Positions 11,156-22,295 of a stretch of DNA of 64,000 nt are shown in pieces (the first letter of the stretch is position 1; every line of letters starts with the position of its first letter). The notes below the pieces were generated by a model that was not told where the DNA came from, did not search any database, and saw only the letters and a program-made list of their open reading frames with translations. Location of the stretch: NCBI GenBank assembly GCA_022448085.1, contig JAKUTH010000005.1:1-64000 (forward strand). Direction: 5' to 3'. The DNA is from Pseudomonadales bacterium. Lineage in GTDB: Bacteria > Pseudomonadota > Gammaproteobacteria > Pseudomonadales > Azotimanducaceae. The translations under genes and the position numbers were made by a program.

Positions 11156-12335
11156 TCTGGAATCGCCTAACCGCATGACCCACTTGCTCGACCCCTCTAC
11201 GGATGTCTTGTTCGTTCGCCGTGTACGCAAACCTGACATGGTCCTGAGCACGGTATGAACCGAAGTCAGTCCCTGGCGTGACCGCAACCTGATATTCCTC
11301 TATTAGTCTTGCGCTAAAGGTTTCCGCGTCAATACCAGAGGAACTAACGTTGGCGTAGAGATAACAGGCTCCTCGTGCTTTCAGCGGTACTTCAAGCCCA
11401 GCGTCGAGAAGACCTTCGTACATAAGGTCTCGTCGTCGCTGAAATCGCAAGCGACGTTCCTCCGACACGCCGAATCCTTCACGCGAGTAGGCGGCCAAGG
11501 CCGCATACTGGGCAACGATCGACGGTGCGATGTAGAGGTTCTGAGCGGCTCGTTCAAGTGCCTCGATTAAAAGATCCGGCACAACGCACCACCCTAGGCG
11601 CCACCCTGTCATCCCGAAGTACTTGGAGAAACTATTGACGACGATCAGTCCAGGATCGATAGCGAGACTGCTTGTAGCTACCTCATCCATATCTGGTTCA
11701 TAGACAAGGCCCTGATAAATCTCATCCACCATTACAAATCCTTGTCGCTCCACTACGAAGTCATTGATCGCTTCAAGTTGTGCCGTTTGAATCATGGCAC
11801 CCGTCGGATTTGACGGCGTCGCTAGAATCACGCCGACGGTATCAGCAGTCCAATCCTCTTTGACTAGCTCTACCGTCGGTTGGTATCCCGTGCGTTGATC
11901 GACAGGCATCCGTATCGGCTCTCCGCCTACGAGACGAACAAATGCCTCATTGCAAGGATAACCAGGATCTGACATCAACACCTGGTCTCCTGGATTCAAC
12001 AACACTGAGAAGAGGAGATTGAGGGCACCACTAGCCCCCGACGTCACCGCGATACGGCTTGACTCGATATTGATCCCAAAACGTGAACGGTAATCATCCG
12101 CAATTGCGTTGCGAAGTTCAGGTATCCCCAGAGCTTCCGTATATCCAGTGTGCCCATCATCAAGAGCTCGTTTTCCCGCTTCCACAATCACTGACGCGGT
12201 CGGGAAATCGGGTTCCCCAACCTCAAAATGAATCACGCGACGGCCCTCGCGTTCCAGTTCTCTAGCCCGTTTAAGAACCTCCATGACTCTAAATGGAGGT
12301 TGCCTACGTGCCCACTTAGAAGGAACGGTTTTCAC
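11145..12335 (-). CDS. PLP-dependent aminotransferase, class I/II
   Basis: This fold-type I aminotransferase (396 aa) resembles aspartate or aromatic aminotransferases. Visible motifs are VTSGASGALNLLF (phosphate cup), PSNPTGAMI, DEIYQGLVY, and SFSKYFGMTGWRLGW with the Schiff-base lysine. The start is GTG with an AGGAGG 5 nt upstream. The position upstream of sfsA and divergent from dksA is conserved in Pseudomonas. The amino-acid substrate cannot be decided from sequence. Confidence 0.88.
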   Translation of the reverse strand: MKTVPSKWARRQPPFRVMEVLKRARELEREGRRVIHFEVGEPDFPTASVIVEAGKRALDDGHTGYTEALGIPELRNAIADDYRSRFGINIESSRIAVTSGASGALNLLFSVLLNPGDQVLMSDPGYPCNEAFVRLVGGEPIRMPVDQRTGYQPTVELVKEDWTADTVGVILATPSNPTGAMIQTAQLEAINDFVVERQGFVMVDEIYQGLVYEPDMDEVATSSLAIDPGLIVVNSFSKYFGMTGWRLGWCVVPDLLIEALERAAQNLYIAPSIVAQYAALAAYSREGFGVSEERRLRFQRRRDLMYEGLLDAGLEVPLKARGACYLYANVSSSGIDAETFSARLIEEYQVAVTPGTDFGSYRAQDHVRFAYTANEQDIRRGVEQVGHAVRRFQNEV

Positions 12336-12484
12336 TGGACCCTCCTCTCCAAATCGAAACCCCTTAGAAACAACAGCGCATAAAAAACTTCACTTCCCTG
12401 TATGGTTTTCCCGCAACTGTTTTGATAGTTTACGCGGCCTGCTCTGGAGTGGCCCCATTTCGGGCGTAAGGATACGAAGTCAAG

Positions 12485-13198
12485 ATGCCAGCGAAAAAAT
12501 CTTCTGAAGAAAAGTCCAAGAAAAAGCCCAGTAAACTGGAAGCCAACGCCGCCAACAAAAAAAACGCCGCATCTCGCTCAGTGTCGAAAGCCACAGCATC
12601 CACTCGGCGAATGAAAGACACCAAGCCCAAAGTCGGGAAAACGGCTAAGAAATCCACCCCTTCAAGAACCGGCTCGGGAAGTAAAGCCAAAACGACAAGT
12701 CCGCGAGCCAAGGCAAAGGCGAAAAAGTCCGTCGCCAAGAGGACTCGTACTAGTGCGAGGGTAATAAAACACAATCCCCTGGAATCGCCTTTCCGGAATT
12801 TTTCACCTTACGAGCCAGCGAACAATGAGCCGTACATGTCGAACATTCAGTTAAAACACTTCCACCAGATACTTATACAGTGGCGGAAAGATCTAATGGG
12901 CGAGGTGGGTCGAACCATGATTCATATGCAGGACGAGGCTACCAACTTTCCGGATCCCACGGATAGAGCGGCGCAAGAAGAAGAATTTAGCATCGAATTA
13001 AAAACGCGCGATCGAGAAAGAAAACTGGTCAAGAAAATCGACCAGACCCTCGAACGTATCAAAATTGAAGATTACGGATATTGCGATACGTGCGGCGTGG
13101 AAGTGGGATTGCGACGTTTGGAAGCACGCCCGACGGCCAACCAATGCATTGACTGCAAATCCCGAGATGAACTGCGCGAGCGGCAATTGCACGGTTAA
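12485..13198 (+). CDS. dksA: RNA polymerase-binding factor DksA with long basic N-terminal tail
   Basis: DksA enters the RNA polymerase secondary channel and, with ppGpp, represses rRNA promoters. From about residue 105 on, the protein matches DksA closely. The coiled-coil tip DPTDRAAQEEEF carries the essential acidic residues, and the zinc finger is CDTC...CIDC. The first ~104 residues are an added Lys/Ala/Ser/Thr-rich, histone-H1-like tail with no visible fold. Total length is 237 aa against about 150 in E. coli. An internal ATG at 12836 would remove the tail but would also cut conserved residues before it, so I keep the upstream start. gluQ follows after 2 bp. Confidence 0.93.
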   Translation: MPAKKSSEEKSKKKPSKLEANAANKKNAASRSVSKATASTRRMKDTKPKVGKTAKKSTPSRTGSGSKAKTTSPRAKAKAKKSVAKRTRTSARVIKHNPLESPFRNFSPYEPANNEPYMSNIQLKHFHQILIQWRKDLMGEVGRTMIHMQDEATNFPDPTDRAAQEEEFSIELKTRDRERKLVKKIDQTLERIKIEDYGYCDTCGVEVGLRRLEARPTANQCIDCKSRDELRERQLHG

Positions 13199-13200
13199 CT

Positions 13201-14079
13201 GTGCCTAAAAAGAGGCACGTCGGTCGGTTCGCACCAACACCTTCTGGCCCACTACATTTTGGCTCACTTGTCACGGCTGTCGCGAGTTACCTCGACGCGC
13301 GTTCCCACGACGGCGCCTGGCACATTCGAATCGATGACCTCGATTCACCGCGCGTTGTTGTCGAGGCGGAAAAACAAATTCTCACTACCCTTGAGACACA
13401 TGGCCTAGAGTGGGACGGCCCGATTGTGCGACAAAGTACTCATCGAGACCTTTATCAAGCCGCCCTCGAGAATCTCGATAAACAAGGCCTTCTTTTCGCA
13501 TGCGATTGCTCGCGCAGTGCGCTCGCTAGACAAACAAAATATCCGGGGACATGTCGAGATTCGAATAGACCGATCCGTGATGACTCCGCTCTCCGCGTCC
13601 GCGTCCCCGATCGATCCTATCAATTCAATGATTTGATCCAAGGTGTCTATGCTGAGAACTTAACGCGTACGGTTGGCGACTTCGTTGTATCTCGTCGTGA
13701 CGGCATTCCTTCCTATCAAATTGCCGTCGTCATCGACGACGATGAACAAGAAGTATCCCACATCGTCAGAGGTGCCGATTTAATGGACAACACCGCCAGA
13801 CAACTTTATTTGAGGGGTATGCTCGACCTTCCCCTTCCCGAATACGCGCACGTTCCTGTCTTCACACATGCAAGCGGCGTAAAGTTGTCTAAACATTCCA
13901 AAGCGACCGCGATCGACGATCGTTTCCCGACTCAGAACTTACAGACTGCTCTCCAACTATTGGGCCAGCCTGTGCCAGCCGAAAAATCAGTCGCCGAATT
14001 GCTAACCACGGCCTGCGCAAATTGGGGGCGCTCGACGGTGCCTAAAGCGCCCTCCATAATAAATTTCGTTAGCGTCTAA
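13201..14079 (+). CDS. gluQ: Glutamyl-Q tRNA(Asp) synthetase
   Basis: GluQ-RS is a truncated glutamyl-tRNA synthetase paralogue that attaches glutamate to queuosine in tRNA-Asp. The 292-residue product has the catalytic core and no anticodon domain. Visible are APTPSGPLHFGSL (HIGH-like), the zinc site with CDC near residue 101 and a later Cys in YPGTCR, and the KLSKH loop. The start is GTG, 2 bp after dksA, the same gene pair as in most gammaproteobacteria. Confidence 0.95.
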   Translation: MPKKRHVGRFAPTPSGPLHFGSLVTAVASYLDARSHDGAWHIRIDDLDSPRVVVEAEKQILTTLETHGLEWDGPIVRQSTHRDLYQAALENLDKQGLLFACDCSRSALARQTKYPGTCRDSNRPIRDDSALRVRVPDRSYQFNDLIQGVYAENLTRTVGDFVVSRRDGIPSYQIAVVIDDDEQEVSHIVRGADLMDNTARQLYLRGMLDLPLPEYAHVPVFTHASGVKLSKHSKATAIDDRFPTQNLQTALQLLGQPVPAEKSVAELLTTACANWGRSTVPKAPSIINFVSV

Positions 14080-14297
14080 AGATCACCTCAATTCGCCAGC
14101 GCTTGGCGCCAAACATCAAACAATAATTGCCGTTGATCAACGCGGTTGCATCACACCCGCTAGTTCCTTCCATTCCATGCCCATCATTCAACATAACGCT
14201 TTCCGTACATCCCCAAAGGAGGTACTAACAGGCTTTCCTTTTGGGATCGTGTCCGGATAAGATCGCCTCTTCCCCTTGACGGAATCGAACTGGCCCT

Positions 14298-15545
14298 TTG
14301 CCCCGCCGTATCGCTTCACACAAAATCCCGGTAGATCGTATTTCCCGGAGTGCCATCCGCGTAGTCGAATCACTTCGAAAAGCCCACTACGAAACTTACC
14401 TTGTCGGTGGATGCGTTCGGGATCTATTACTGGGTCTGGTTCCGAAAGACTTTGACGTCGCTACCAGCGCGACCCCCGAAGAGGTCAAGAAAGTCTTTCC
14501 ACGAGCTCGGCTCATCGGTCGACGCTTTAGGATCGTACACGTACGCGTGGGTCGCGAGATCATCGAGGTCTCCACATTTCGTAAGCAGATCGGCCCTAAC
14601 GACACATCGAATTACAACGAACATGAAGCCCGTGACGGAGTAATTGTTCGGGACAATGTTTACGGGAACATTGACGAAGACGCGTTTCGGCGCGACTTCA
14701 CCGTAAACGCGCTCTACTACGACCCGGCGAATAACATTGTTCTTGATTTCGTCAAAGGCATGCAGGATATCGGCTCGCGAACACTACGCCTAATCGGTAA
14801 TCCAAAGGTCCGTTATCAAGAAGATCCTGTACGTATCCTACGAGCGATTCGATTAACTGCAAAACTAGATTTCACGCTAGAAAAAAGCACCGAGAAAGCC
14901 ATCGCCCCAGCGGGAGAGTCGCTTAACGTAGTTCCTTCTGCACGCTTATTTGACGAACTCAACAAACTATTCATGTCTGGAAAAGCAGAGCGGGCGTTTG
15001 AGCTTTTGCAGAAATTCAACCTTCTAGAAATTCTGTTCCCTCTTTCTTCCGATGCAACCGATTTAGTGACCGCAGCGCTGTACAGCACTGACCAACGTAT
15101 CGCCCAAGAAAAACCCGTCACACCCGGCTTTATACTTGCTGCACTTTTATGGAATCACTACCGATCGCAGTACAACGCACTCGCAACTATCGGAAACCCC
15201 CAAGAAAAACAGTTCGACGCTGCGCGAACCGTCATCCAAGAGCAACAACACACAATCGCTATCCCGAAGCGCCACGCGTTTTTCATGCGTGATGTTTGGC
15301 ACCTACAATCTCGTCTGGAAAGAAGAACCCCACGTTCTATACGTCCATTGCTTGAACATCGCCGTTTTCGTGCCGCATACGACTTCCTACTGTTGCGTGC
15401 CAGAAACGCCGAGGTCGAACCGGGGTTAGCCCAATGGTGGACTGAAATACAAACTTTGAACCCTACCGAACAACAAGAGCAAATTAGCGCGTTATCGCCC
15501 CAGAAAAAGAAGCGGCGTCGGCGACCAAAACGAGAAAATGCCTAG
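14298..15545 (+). CDS. pcnB: Poly(A) polymerase I
   Basis: PcnB adds 3' poly(A) tails that target RNA for decay. The 415-residue protein has the class II nucleotidyltransferase head (LVGGCVRDLLLG, then DFDVAT with the metal-binding aspartates). RRFTVNALYYD-like and EDPVRILRAIRL blocks follow. The very basic C-terminal tail QKKKRRRRPKREN is typical of PcnB and separates it from CCA-adding enzymes. The start is TTG with no clear ribosome site. A strong AAAGGAGGT lies about 75 bp upstream without a usable in-frame start. The 218 bp before the gene hold nothing else I can identify. folK, the usual next gene, is absent. Confidence 0.9.
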   Translation: MPRRIASHKIPVDRISRSAIRVVESLRKAHYETYLVGGCVRDLLLGLVPKDFDVATSATPEEVKKVFPRARLIGRRFRIVHVRVGREIIEVSTFRKQIGPNDTSNYNEHEARDGVIVRDNVYGNIDEDAFRRDFTVNALYYDPANNIVLDFVKGMQDIGSRTLRLIGNPKVRYQEDPVRILRAIRLTAKLDFTLEKSTEKAIAPAGESLNVVPSARLFDELNKLFMSGKAERAFELLQKFNLLEILFPLSSDATDLVTAALYSTDQRIAQEKPVTPGFILAALLWNHYRSQYNALATIGNPQEKQFDAARTVIQEQQHTIAIPKRHAFFMRDVWHLQSRLERRTPRSIRPLLEHRRFRAAYDFLLLRARNAEVEPGLAQWWTEIQTLNPTEQQEQISALSPQKKKRRRRPKRENA

Positions 15546-15628
15546 CCCCGTACACCGAAACATAACATCACCTTGAAGAGCCTGAATCCCTACCTCATGA
15601 TAGTCACGTCATCTCTTTGAGTTCATCC

Positions 15629-16300
15629 ATGGCAACCCGATTGCCTCTCAATGACAACGATCTACCCCGATACGTTGCTGTCGAAGGACCCATCGGTGCC
15701 GGCAAGACAACCCTCGCCACGCGGCTCGCCGAGACCTTCAAATATCCATTGCTTCTTGAACCTGCGTCGGATAATCCTTTTCTGGATCGTTTCTATCGCG
15801 AGGGCCGAAGACATGCATTGCCCACGCAACTGTTTTTCCTTCTGCATCGCGCAGACCAAGTTACTAAACTGGCCGGTCCAGACTTAGTCGGACCAACCGT
15901 TATTTCCGATTTTCTAATCGAAAAAGATCGACTCTTTGCCGAACTCACTTTAGACCAAAACGAATTAGCGCTTTACGAACAAATCTATAAAAACCTGATG
16001 CTAGATCCGCCGGCACCAGACCTCGTCATCTACCTTCAGGCGCCCATATCCGTTTTGCTTGACCGAATTCGCGAGCGTGGTATCGCGTCTGAACGATATA
16101 TCGACGAGGACTATCTCAGTACTATTTCCGATGAGAACACCGATTTCTTCCACTTCTACGACCAGGCGCCTCTGCTAATAGTTAACGCCGGAGAAGCTGA
16201 CTTTAGTCACAACGACAGCCACTTTGATGCCTTATTGGAGCAAGTCATTCAAATGAACGGCGTTCGTCAGTATTTCAATCCTCATCCAACGTTGATTTAG
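15629..16300 (+). CDS. Deoxynucleoside kinase (deoxyadenosine/deoxyguanosine kinase family)
   Basis: This P-loop kinase (223 aa) of the dCK/dGK/thymidine kinase 2 family phosphorylates deoxynucleosides for salvage. The N-terminus YVAVEGPIGAGKTTLA is the Walker A loop. Also visible are LLEPASDNPFLDRFY (substrate site), the TVISDFLIEKDRLFA segment in place of the DRS motif, and RIRERGIASE as the lid arginines. I use the ATG at 15629; a TTG four codons earlier is possible. It sits where folK lies in relatives, between pcnB and pgi. The exact substrate is not determined. Confidence 0.85.
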   Translation: MATRLPLNDNDLPRYVAVEGPIGAGKTTLATRLAETFKYPLLLEPASDNPFLDRFYREGRRHALPTQLFFLLHRADQVTKLAGPDLVGPTVISDFLIEKDRLFAELTLDQNELALYEQIYKNLMLDPPAPDLVIYLQAPISVLLDRIRERGIASERYIDEDYLSTISDENTDFFHFYDQAPLLIVNAGEADFSHNDSHFDALLEQVIQMNGVRQYFNPHPTLI

Positions 16301-16310
16301 GATCTTTCCA

Positions 16311-17924
16311 ATGACCAATCAAAGCGAACGACGGCCTGAACGAACCGCGGCTTGGAAACAACTAACTCAGCTTGCTGAAATTGCTACTCAAACCCATAAC
16401 CGCGACCGGGTCGGTGAGCCCGACAGATTCGAGAAATACAGTGTCCGAGTCGGCTCACTACTGATCGATTTCTCCAAACAACGGATTGATAGACCGATAT
16501 TTAAGGGCCTTACGGCCCTGGCAGAGGAATGCCGAGTTCCAGATCTCGTATCCGCACAAATGGCGGGTGAAATAGTCAACACCACAGAACACCGGCCTGT
16601 ATTACATACGGCGCTACGAACGCCCAACGAAGCAAAACTTATGTCGGTAAACCACGATATCGAGCTTGAACAAAGTCGAATGCTCCTTTACGCGGATGCC
16701 GTACGTAGTGGCGAAAAAACCGGATTTACTGGCCGACGCATAACCCACATAGTTCATATTGGTGTCGGGGGCTCTCATCTTGGCTGCGAGCTTGTCTGCC
16801 GTGCACTCAACGGTTCAGGAATAGACATTAGGTTTCTCGCCAATATCGATGGCGCAGCGACAAACCGGGCTCTAAGGGGATTGGACCCGGAAACAACTCT
16901 ATTTATCATCGTCTCCAAAACTTTTACTACTCTCGAAACACTGGTCAACGCTCAAGCCGCGCGTACTTGGTTCCTCGAACGTACTTGCGACACTGTCGCT
17001 GTCGCCTCGCATTTTGTGGCCGTTAGCAAAAATGCTCACGAGATGACTAAGTTTGGTATTACAACCGCAAACCAATTCACACTATGGGACTGGGTAGGTG
17101 GTCGCTTCTCGTTGTGGTCATCAGTCGGTATAACAATCGCAATAGCGATCGGCAGTTCCGAATTCCGCAAATTATTATCAGGCGCAACCGCCATGGACCA
17201 GCATTTCCGTGACACACCAATCGCCAAGAATGCACCTGCAATTCTCGCGCTTCTCGCAATCTGGAATAGCAATTTTCTCGGCGCGCAAACGCATTCAGTT
17301 TTGAGCTATGACTCGCGCCTAAAAACTTTTATTGAATTCGTCCAGCAACTAGAAATGGAAAGCAACGGAAAGAGAGTCCACACAGATGGTTCGATCTGTA
17401 ATATCGATACATCGCCAATCATTTGGGGTGGGGAAGGAACCAACGGCCAGCATGCTTTTCATCAGCTATTACATCAGGGTACTCGAGCTTTCAGCGCTGA
17501 TTTTGTTACGACTATCGATCCTGAGCATGATCGCACCGAACACCATCGCTGGTTGCTTGCAAACTGTTTAAGTCAGTCCCAAGTCATGCTCTACGGGAAC
17601 TTAAATCAAGCAAGCAACTCAATCGATGCTCATGAAATAGTTACCGGTGATCGCGCGACAACAACCATCCTTATCGACAAGCTCAATCCGGAAGCGTTGG
17701 GTAGTTTGATCGCCCTTTACGAACACAAGGTCGCCTGTCTCGGGATGATTTGGCGGATCAATTCTTATGACCAATGGGGAGTTGAATTAGGCAAGCGGCT
17801 TGCACGGGAGATTTACCGTGACCTCGGCTCTTCGAGTTCGGAAAGCACCGACCAGTCGACGGACGGTCTCATACGTACAATTCGAGAACGAACCAATAGC
17901 CCATTCGACGACGGGAACAACTGA
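16311..17924 (+). CDS. pgi: Glucose-6-phosphate isomerase
   Basis: Pgi interconverts glucose-6-phosphate and fructose-6-phosphate. The 537-residue protein shows [25 protein letters not shown], the active-site block [14 protein letters not shown], and [18 protein letters not shown], all family signatures. The C-terminal region with [11 protein letters not shown] holds the conserved lysine. It starts 10 bp after the kinase gene and its stop is 1 bp before the acs ATG. Confidence 0.96.
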   Translation: MTNQSERRPERTAAWKQLTQLAEIATQTHNRDRVGEPDRFEKYSVRVGSLLIDFSKQRIDRPIFKGLTALAEECRVPDLVSAQMAGEIVNTTEHRPVLHTALRTPNEAKLMSVNHDIELEQSRMLLYADAVRSGEKTGFTGRRITHIVHIGVGGSHLGCELVCRALNGSGIDIRFLANIDGAATNRALRGLDPETTLFIIVSKTFTTLETLVNAQAARTWFLERTCDTVAVASHFVAVSKNAHEMTKFGITTANQFTLWDWVGGRFSLWSSVGITIAIAIGSSEFRKLLSGATAMDQHFRDTPIAKNAPAILALLAIWNSNFLGAQTHSVLSYDSRLKTFIEFVQQLEMESNGKRVHTDGSICNIDTSPIIWGGEGTNGQHAFHQLLHQGTRAFSADFVTTIDPEHDRTEHHRWLLANCLSQSQVMLYGNLNQASNSIDAHEIVTGDRATTTILIDKLNPEALGSLIALYEHKVACLGMIWRINSYDQWGVELGKRLAREIYRDLGSSSSESTDQSTDGLIRTIRERTNSPFDDGNN

Positions 17925-17925
17925 C

Positions 17926-19860
17926 ATGTCTACGCTATACCCAGTTCCAGAGGTAATCGCCAACGATGCTCACATCAATGCTGAGCTCTATCAAAAAATG
18001 TACGCCGAATCCGTTGACGATCCCGATACGTTTTGGAGTACGCAAGCAACCACGTTTCTTTCCTGGTACAGCCTGTGGGACGAAGTGTCCTCGGCAAATT
18101 TCGAAACAGGACGTATCTCATGGTTCCGCAACGCAACACTAAATGTATGTGTCAACTGTGTTGATCGCCATTTGCCCGAACGCGCGAATCAGACCGCTTT
18201 GATTTGGGAAGGCGACGACCCCTCAGTCGAAAAACGAGTCACATTTCAGGAACTTCACGACGAAGTCTGTCAGCTTGCGAACGCCTTAACCGAAAGAGGC
18301 GTCACCAAGGGCGATCGCGTTTGTATATACATGCCCATGGTTCTCGAAGCGGCGTACGCGATGTTAGCGTGCGCTCGGTTAGGTGCCATCCACAGCGTGG
18401 TGTTCGGGGGGTTTTCACCGCAAGCACTCAAGGATCGAATACTTGATTCGGACTGTCGCGTGCTAATAACCGCCGACGAGGGTGTACGCGGTGGTCGTAC
18501 CGTGCCCCTCAAAGAGAACGCGGAAGTCGCGCTAATGGAATGCCCCGCCGTCCATACCGTTTTAACGGTACTCAACACCGGCGCAAAGGTGCCATGGCAA
18601 CCCGAACGCGATGTCTGGTACCACGAGCTGGTAAATCATCAGGAAAGATCGTCAAACCCTGCAGTCATGCAAGCGGATGACCCCCTATTCATCCTGTACA
18701 CCTCCGGCAGTACGGGTAAGCCTAAGGGCGTCCAGCATTCGAGCGCTGGATACCTTCTACACGCCGCCATGACCCATAAATACGTGTTCGATTACCATGA
18801 CGGCGATACATTTTGGTGTACAGCAGATGTCGGCTGGATTACCGGGCACTCATACATCGTCTATGGACCCCTAGCTAACGGTGCGACGACCCTAATGTTC
18901 GAGGGGATACCTACTTACCCAGACGCTTCCCGCTTTTGGCAGGTCGTCGACAAGCATGCGGTCAATATTTTTTATACAGCTCCAACTGCTATTCGACAAA
19001 TCATGGGGCAGGGAAACGAATTCGTCTTATCGACATCGAGAAAATCCTTGCGAATTTTGGGTACCGTGGGCGAGCCGATTAATCCAGAAGCGTGGGAGTG
19101 GTACCACGAAATAGTAGGTGAAAGACGCTGTCCTATTGTGGATACCTGGTGGCAGACCGAGACCGGCGGAATCATGATCACACCTCTTCCAGGAGCCACT
19201 GCACTCAAACCAGGATCTGCGACACTGCCTTTCTTCGGCATCGTGCCGGCTTTGATGGACGAGGCAGGCGGACTAATTGAAGACAAAGAGGCGTCTGGAA
19301 ACCTCGTCATAAAGACGACTTGGCCCGGCCAGATACGGACCCTGTATGGAGACCATCAGCGGGTAATTGATACGTACTACTCCGCCTACGCGGGGTTTTA
19401 TTTCACTGGCGACGGTGCCCGCCGAGATCAAGATGGATATTACTGGATCACAGGCCGTGTCGATGACGTAATCAATGTCTCCGGGCATCGTATGGGAACA
19501 GCCGAGGTCGAAAGTGCGCTAGTCCTTCACGACGCCGTTGCCGAAGCAGCAGTCGTTGGTTTCCCTCACGATATTAAAGGTGAAGGTATTTATGCTTACG
19601 TAACTTTGATGACAGGCATTCAACCATCAACCGATTTAGTCAACGATTTACTGGATCTGGTTAGAACCGAAATTGGACCGATTGCCAAGCCAGACGTTAT
19701 CCAGTGGGCACCGGGCCTGCCAAAAACGCGTTCGGGCAAAATCATGCGTCGAATATTACGTAAGATTGCCGCAAACGAAGTCGACGATTTGGGCGATACA
19801 TCGACATTAGCAGAACCCACCGTCGTCGAGGATTTATTGCGCAACCGACCAGGAACTTAG
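17926..19860 (+). CDS. acs: Acetyl-CoA synthetase (AMP-forming)
   Basis: Acs activates acetate to acetyl-CoA through acetyl-AMP. The product of 644 residues is the usual size. Motifs visible are [16 protein letters not shown] (P-loop), [23 protein letters not shown], and the C-terminal [11 protein letters not shown] with the regulatory lysine acetylated by Pat-type enzymes in other bacteria. I chose the ATG at 17926 ([10 protein letters not shown]). The frame is open upstream only because it crosses pgi. Its end is 15 bp from the convergent pnp end. Confidence 0.96.
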   Translation: MSTLYPVPEVIANDAHINAELYQKMYAESVDDPDTFWSTQATTFLSWYSLWDEVSSANFETGRISWFRNATLNVCVNCVDRHLPERANQTALIWEGDDPSVEKRVTFQELHDEVCQLANALTERGVTKGDRVCIYMPMVLEAAYAMLACARLGAIHSVVFGGFSPQALKDRILDSDCRVLITADEGVRGGRTVPLKENAEVALMECPAVHTVLTVLNTGAKVPWQPERDVWYHELVNHQERSSNPAVMQADDPLFILYTSGSTGKPKGVQHSSAGYLLHAAMTHKYVFDYHDGDTFWCTADVGWITGHSYIVYGPLANGATTLMFEGIPTYPDASRFWQVVDKHAVNIFYTAPTAIRQIMGQGNEFVLSTSRKSLRILGTVGEPINPEAWEWYHEIVGERRCPIVDTWWQTETGGIMITPLPGATALKPGSATLPFFGIVPALMDEAGGLIEDKEASGNLVIKTTWPGQIRTLYGDHQRVIDTYYSAYAGFYFTGDGARRDQDGYYWITGRVDDVINVSGHRMGTAEVESALVLHDAVAEAAVVGFPHDIKGEGIYAYVTLMTGIQPSTDLVNDLLDLVRTEIGPIAKPDVIQWAPGLPKTRSGKIMRRILRKIAANEVDDLGDTSTLAEPTVVEDLLRNRPGT

Positions 19861-19875
19861 ACCAAAAAATTCGAT

Positions 19876-21954
19876 CTACGCGACATTCGATACGTCGCGC
19901 ATAGATAACTTGATCCGGCCACGCTGGTCGACATCTAGAACAACCACATCAACATTCTGTCCTTCTTCTAGGTAGTCGGAAACTTTTTCGACTCTCTCTT
20001 CGGCAATCTGAGAAATATGCAACAAACCGTCTTTGCCGGGAAGAATGTTGATGAACGCGCCAAAATCCACGATTCGTTCAACTCGACCATTGTATATTTT
20101 CCCGATTTCGGCTTCCGCGGTAATTTCCTCAATCATCGCCACTGCCGCATTCTTCGAATCGGCGCTATCTGCGTATATCCGTACGCTACCATCATCCTCG
20201 ATGTCGATGTCCGCACCCGTCTCTTCGGTGATACTACGAATCGTGACACCGCCTTTACCGATCACATCACGAATTTTGTCAGGGTGGACTTTCAAGACAA
20301 CCATCGAAGGAGCATTTTCGGATACGTCTGCTCTGGGTTCCGAAATAACTTTGTTCATTTCACCCAAAATATGAATTCTGGCATCGTGGGCCTGGTCGAG
20401 CGCATCTTCCATAATGTTCTCTGTTACGCCCTGGATCTTTATGTCCATCTGAAGAGCGGTAACGCCCTGCATAGTTCCTGCAACTTTGAAATCCATGTCC
20501 CCCAGATGATCTTCATCGCCCAAAATATCAGTGAGGACTGCGTAACGATTTCCGTCTTTAACGAGACCCATGGCTACACCCGCAACTGCTTTAGAAATAG
20601 GTACACCCGCATCCATCAACGCCAAAGACGTTCCACAAACGCTAGCCATCGAACTCGAGCCATTGCTCTCCGTAATCTCCGAGACAACTCGAAGCGTGTA
20701 CGGGAAGTCATCGTGCCTGGGCAATACCGCCGCTATCGCTCTACGTGCTAGCCGCCCGTGGCCAATTTCGCGGCGCTTTGGTCCTCCCATGAATCCAGCT
20801 TCCCCAACACAATAAGGCGGGAAGTTGTAATGCAGCATAAAGTGATCTTTAAAGTTCCCCTGTAGAGCATCTATCAACGCTGCATCGCGAAGAGGCCCTA
20901 GGGTCGCCACAACAATGGCCTGCGTCTCACCACGCTGAAACAATGCTGACCCATGGGTCTTTGGCAGCGTTCCAACCTCAAGGCTGATCGGTCGTACGGT
21001 TTTGAGATCCCGACCATCTATGCGAGGTTCACCGTTCAAAACCCGCTCACGAACAATTTTCTTTTCAAGCGTGCCGAAGGCAGTCGCCACATCATTAGGG
21101 TCACTTTCTCCTTCGAGTTTGGCGATGGCTTGATCGCGAAGTTCGTGAACTCGTTGTAACCGAGCCTTTTTGTCTGTGACTCGGTAGGCTTCTCCGAGCC
21201 CGTCACCGAGAGTCTCTCGAACACTTTCCACCAAATCCTCATTTTCTGCAGGTGGGACAATTTCCCATGCTACGTTGCCAACCTCTGACGCCAATTCACT
21301 TATGGCTTTGATTGCAACTTGCATTTCTTGATGCCCAAAAAGCACCGCCCCAAGCATTTGATCCTCCGACAGTTCGTCAGCCTCCGACTCAACCATCAGC
21401 ACTGCCGATTCCGTTCCCGCCACAACCATATTGAGGCTGGAGTTCTCTAACGCCTCGTGACCAGGATTCAGCATGTATTGACCCTGGTTAAATCCGACCC
21501 GCGCCGCGCCAATTGGGCCCGCAAAAGGTACACCGGAAATTGCAAGTGCAGCGGACGTCCCGATCATCGAGATAATGTCAGGGTCCATATCCTTATCGAC
21601 CGACATGACGGTGGGTATGACTTGTACTTCGTTCATGAACCCTTTTGGAAACAGCGGACGGATAGGTCGATCTATGAGCCTACAAGTCAGGATTTCCTTT
21701 TCGCTAGGGCGTCCTTCTCGACGAAAAAAACTTCCGGGAATCTTACCCGCAGCGTACGTGCGTTCTTGATAGTTGACCGTCAGGGGGAAAAAATCCTGTC
21801 CCGGATTTGCCTTAGGCATCGCAACGACCGTACAGAGAACTACGGTATCCCCCATTCTCGCAACTATGGCGCCGGTCGCCTGTTTTGCAACATTACCTGC
21901 CTCTAATGAGACCTTATGCCCACCGTACTCAAACTCTTTTATCATCTTGTTCAA
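19876..21954 (-). CDS. pnp: Polyribonucleotide nucleotidyltransferase
   Basis: PNPase degrades RNA phosphorolytically and is a core part of the RNA degradosome. The 692-residue protein has two RNase PH domains: an N-terminal one with [16 protein letters not shown], and a catalytic one with [14 protein letters not shown] and the [10 protein letters not shown] block. KH ([13 protein letters not shown]) and S1 ([15 protein letters not shown]) domains follow. It lies 19 bp after rpsO, the conserved pair whose shared mRNA PNPase autoregulates in E. coli. Confidence 0.97.
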   Translation of the reverse strand: MNKMIKEFEYGGHKVSLEAGNVAKQATGAIVARMGDTVVLCTVVAMPKANPGQDFFPLTVNYQERTYAAGKIPGSFFRREGRPSEKEILTCRLIDRPIRPLFPKGFMNEVQVIPTVMSVDKDMDPDIISMIGTSAALAISGVPFAGPIGAARVGFNQGQYMLNPGHEALENSSLNMVVAGTESAVLMVESEADELSEDQMLGAVLFGHQEMQVAIKAISELASEVGNVAWEIVPPAENEDLVESVRETLGDGLGEAYRVTDKKARLQRVHELRDQAIAKLEGESDPNDVATAFGTLEKKIVRERVLNGEPRIDGRDLKTVRPISLEVGTLPKTHGSALFQRGETQAIVVATLGPLRDAALIDALQGNFKDHFMLHYNFPPYCVGEAGFMGGPKRREIGHGRLARRAIAAVLPRHDDFPYTLRVVSEITESNGSSSMASVCGTSLALMDAGVPISKAVAGVAMGLVKDGNRYAVLTDILGDEDHLGDMDFKVAGTMQGVTALQMDIKIQGVTENIMEDALDQAHDARIHILGEMNKVISEPRADVSENAPSMVVLKVHPDKIRDVIGKGGVTIRSITEETGADIDIEDDGSVRIYADSADSKNAAVAMIEEITAEAEIGKIYNGRVERIVDFGAFINILPGKDGLLHISQIAEERVEKVSDYLEEGQNVDVVVLDVDQRGRIKLSMRDVSNVA

Positions 21955-21973
21955 TTGCTTCTCCTTTAGTGGG

Positions 21974-22243
21974 CTATCGTCTGAGCCCTAAACGCTGAAT
22001 CAGCGTCGCATAACGTTCCTGGTCCTTCCCCCTGAGATAGTCTAGAAGCTTCCTTCTTTGACTAACCATCCGAATTAATCCACGACGGGAGTGGTGGTCT
22101 TTCGCGTGTTCACGGAAATGTTCCTGTAGGGAATTTATGTTTTGTGACAGTAAAGCAACCTGGACTTCCGGCGATCCAGTATCATTATCGCTCAACTGAA
22201 ACTCCTTCACGATTTCAATTTTTTCCTCGGCACTAAGAGCCAT
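21974..22243 (-). CDS. rpsO: 30S ribosomal protein S15
   Basis: S15 binds 16S rRNA early in assembly. Starting at the ATG at 22243 gives 89 residues, the exact E. coli length, with [32 protein letters not shown] and the C-terminal RLGLRR. Two ATGs are adjacent (22246 and 22243). The GGAG upstream is better spaced (7 nt) for the second. A longer frame to 22360 crosses the truB end and is not used. Confidence 0.96.
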   Translation of the reverse strand: MALSAEEKIEIVKEFQLSDNDTGSPEVQVALLSQNINSLQEHFREHAKDHHSRRGLIRMVSQRRKLLDYLRGKDQERYATLIQRLGLRR

Positions 22244-22295
22244 CATATTTCTCCAATATGCTTTGTAACGACAAGGAAAACGGAACCACGCATAT

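Noticed and set aside
17800-17925. 42-codon N-terminal extension of acs
   Set aside because: It lies entirely inside pgi; the ATG at 17926 matches the acetyl-CoA synthetase N-terminus.
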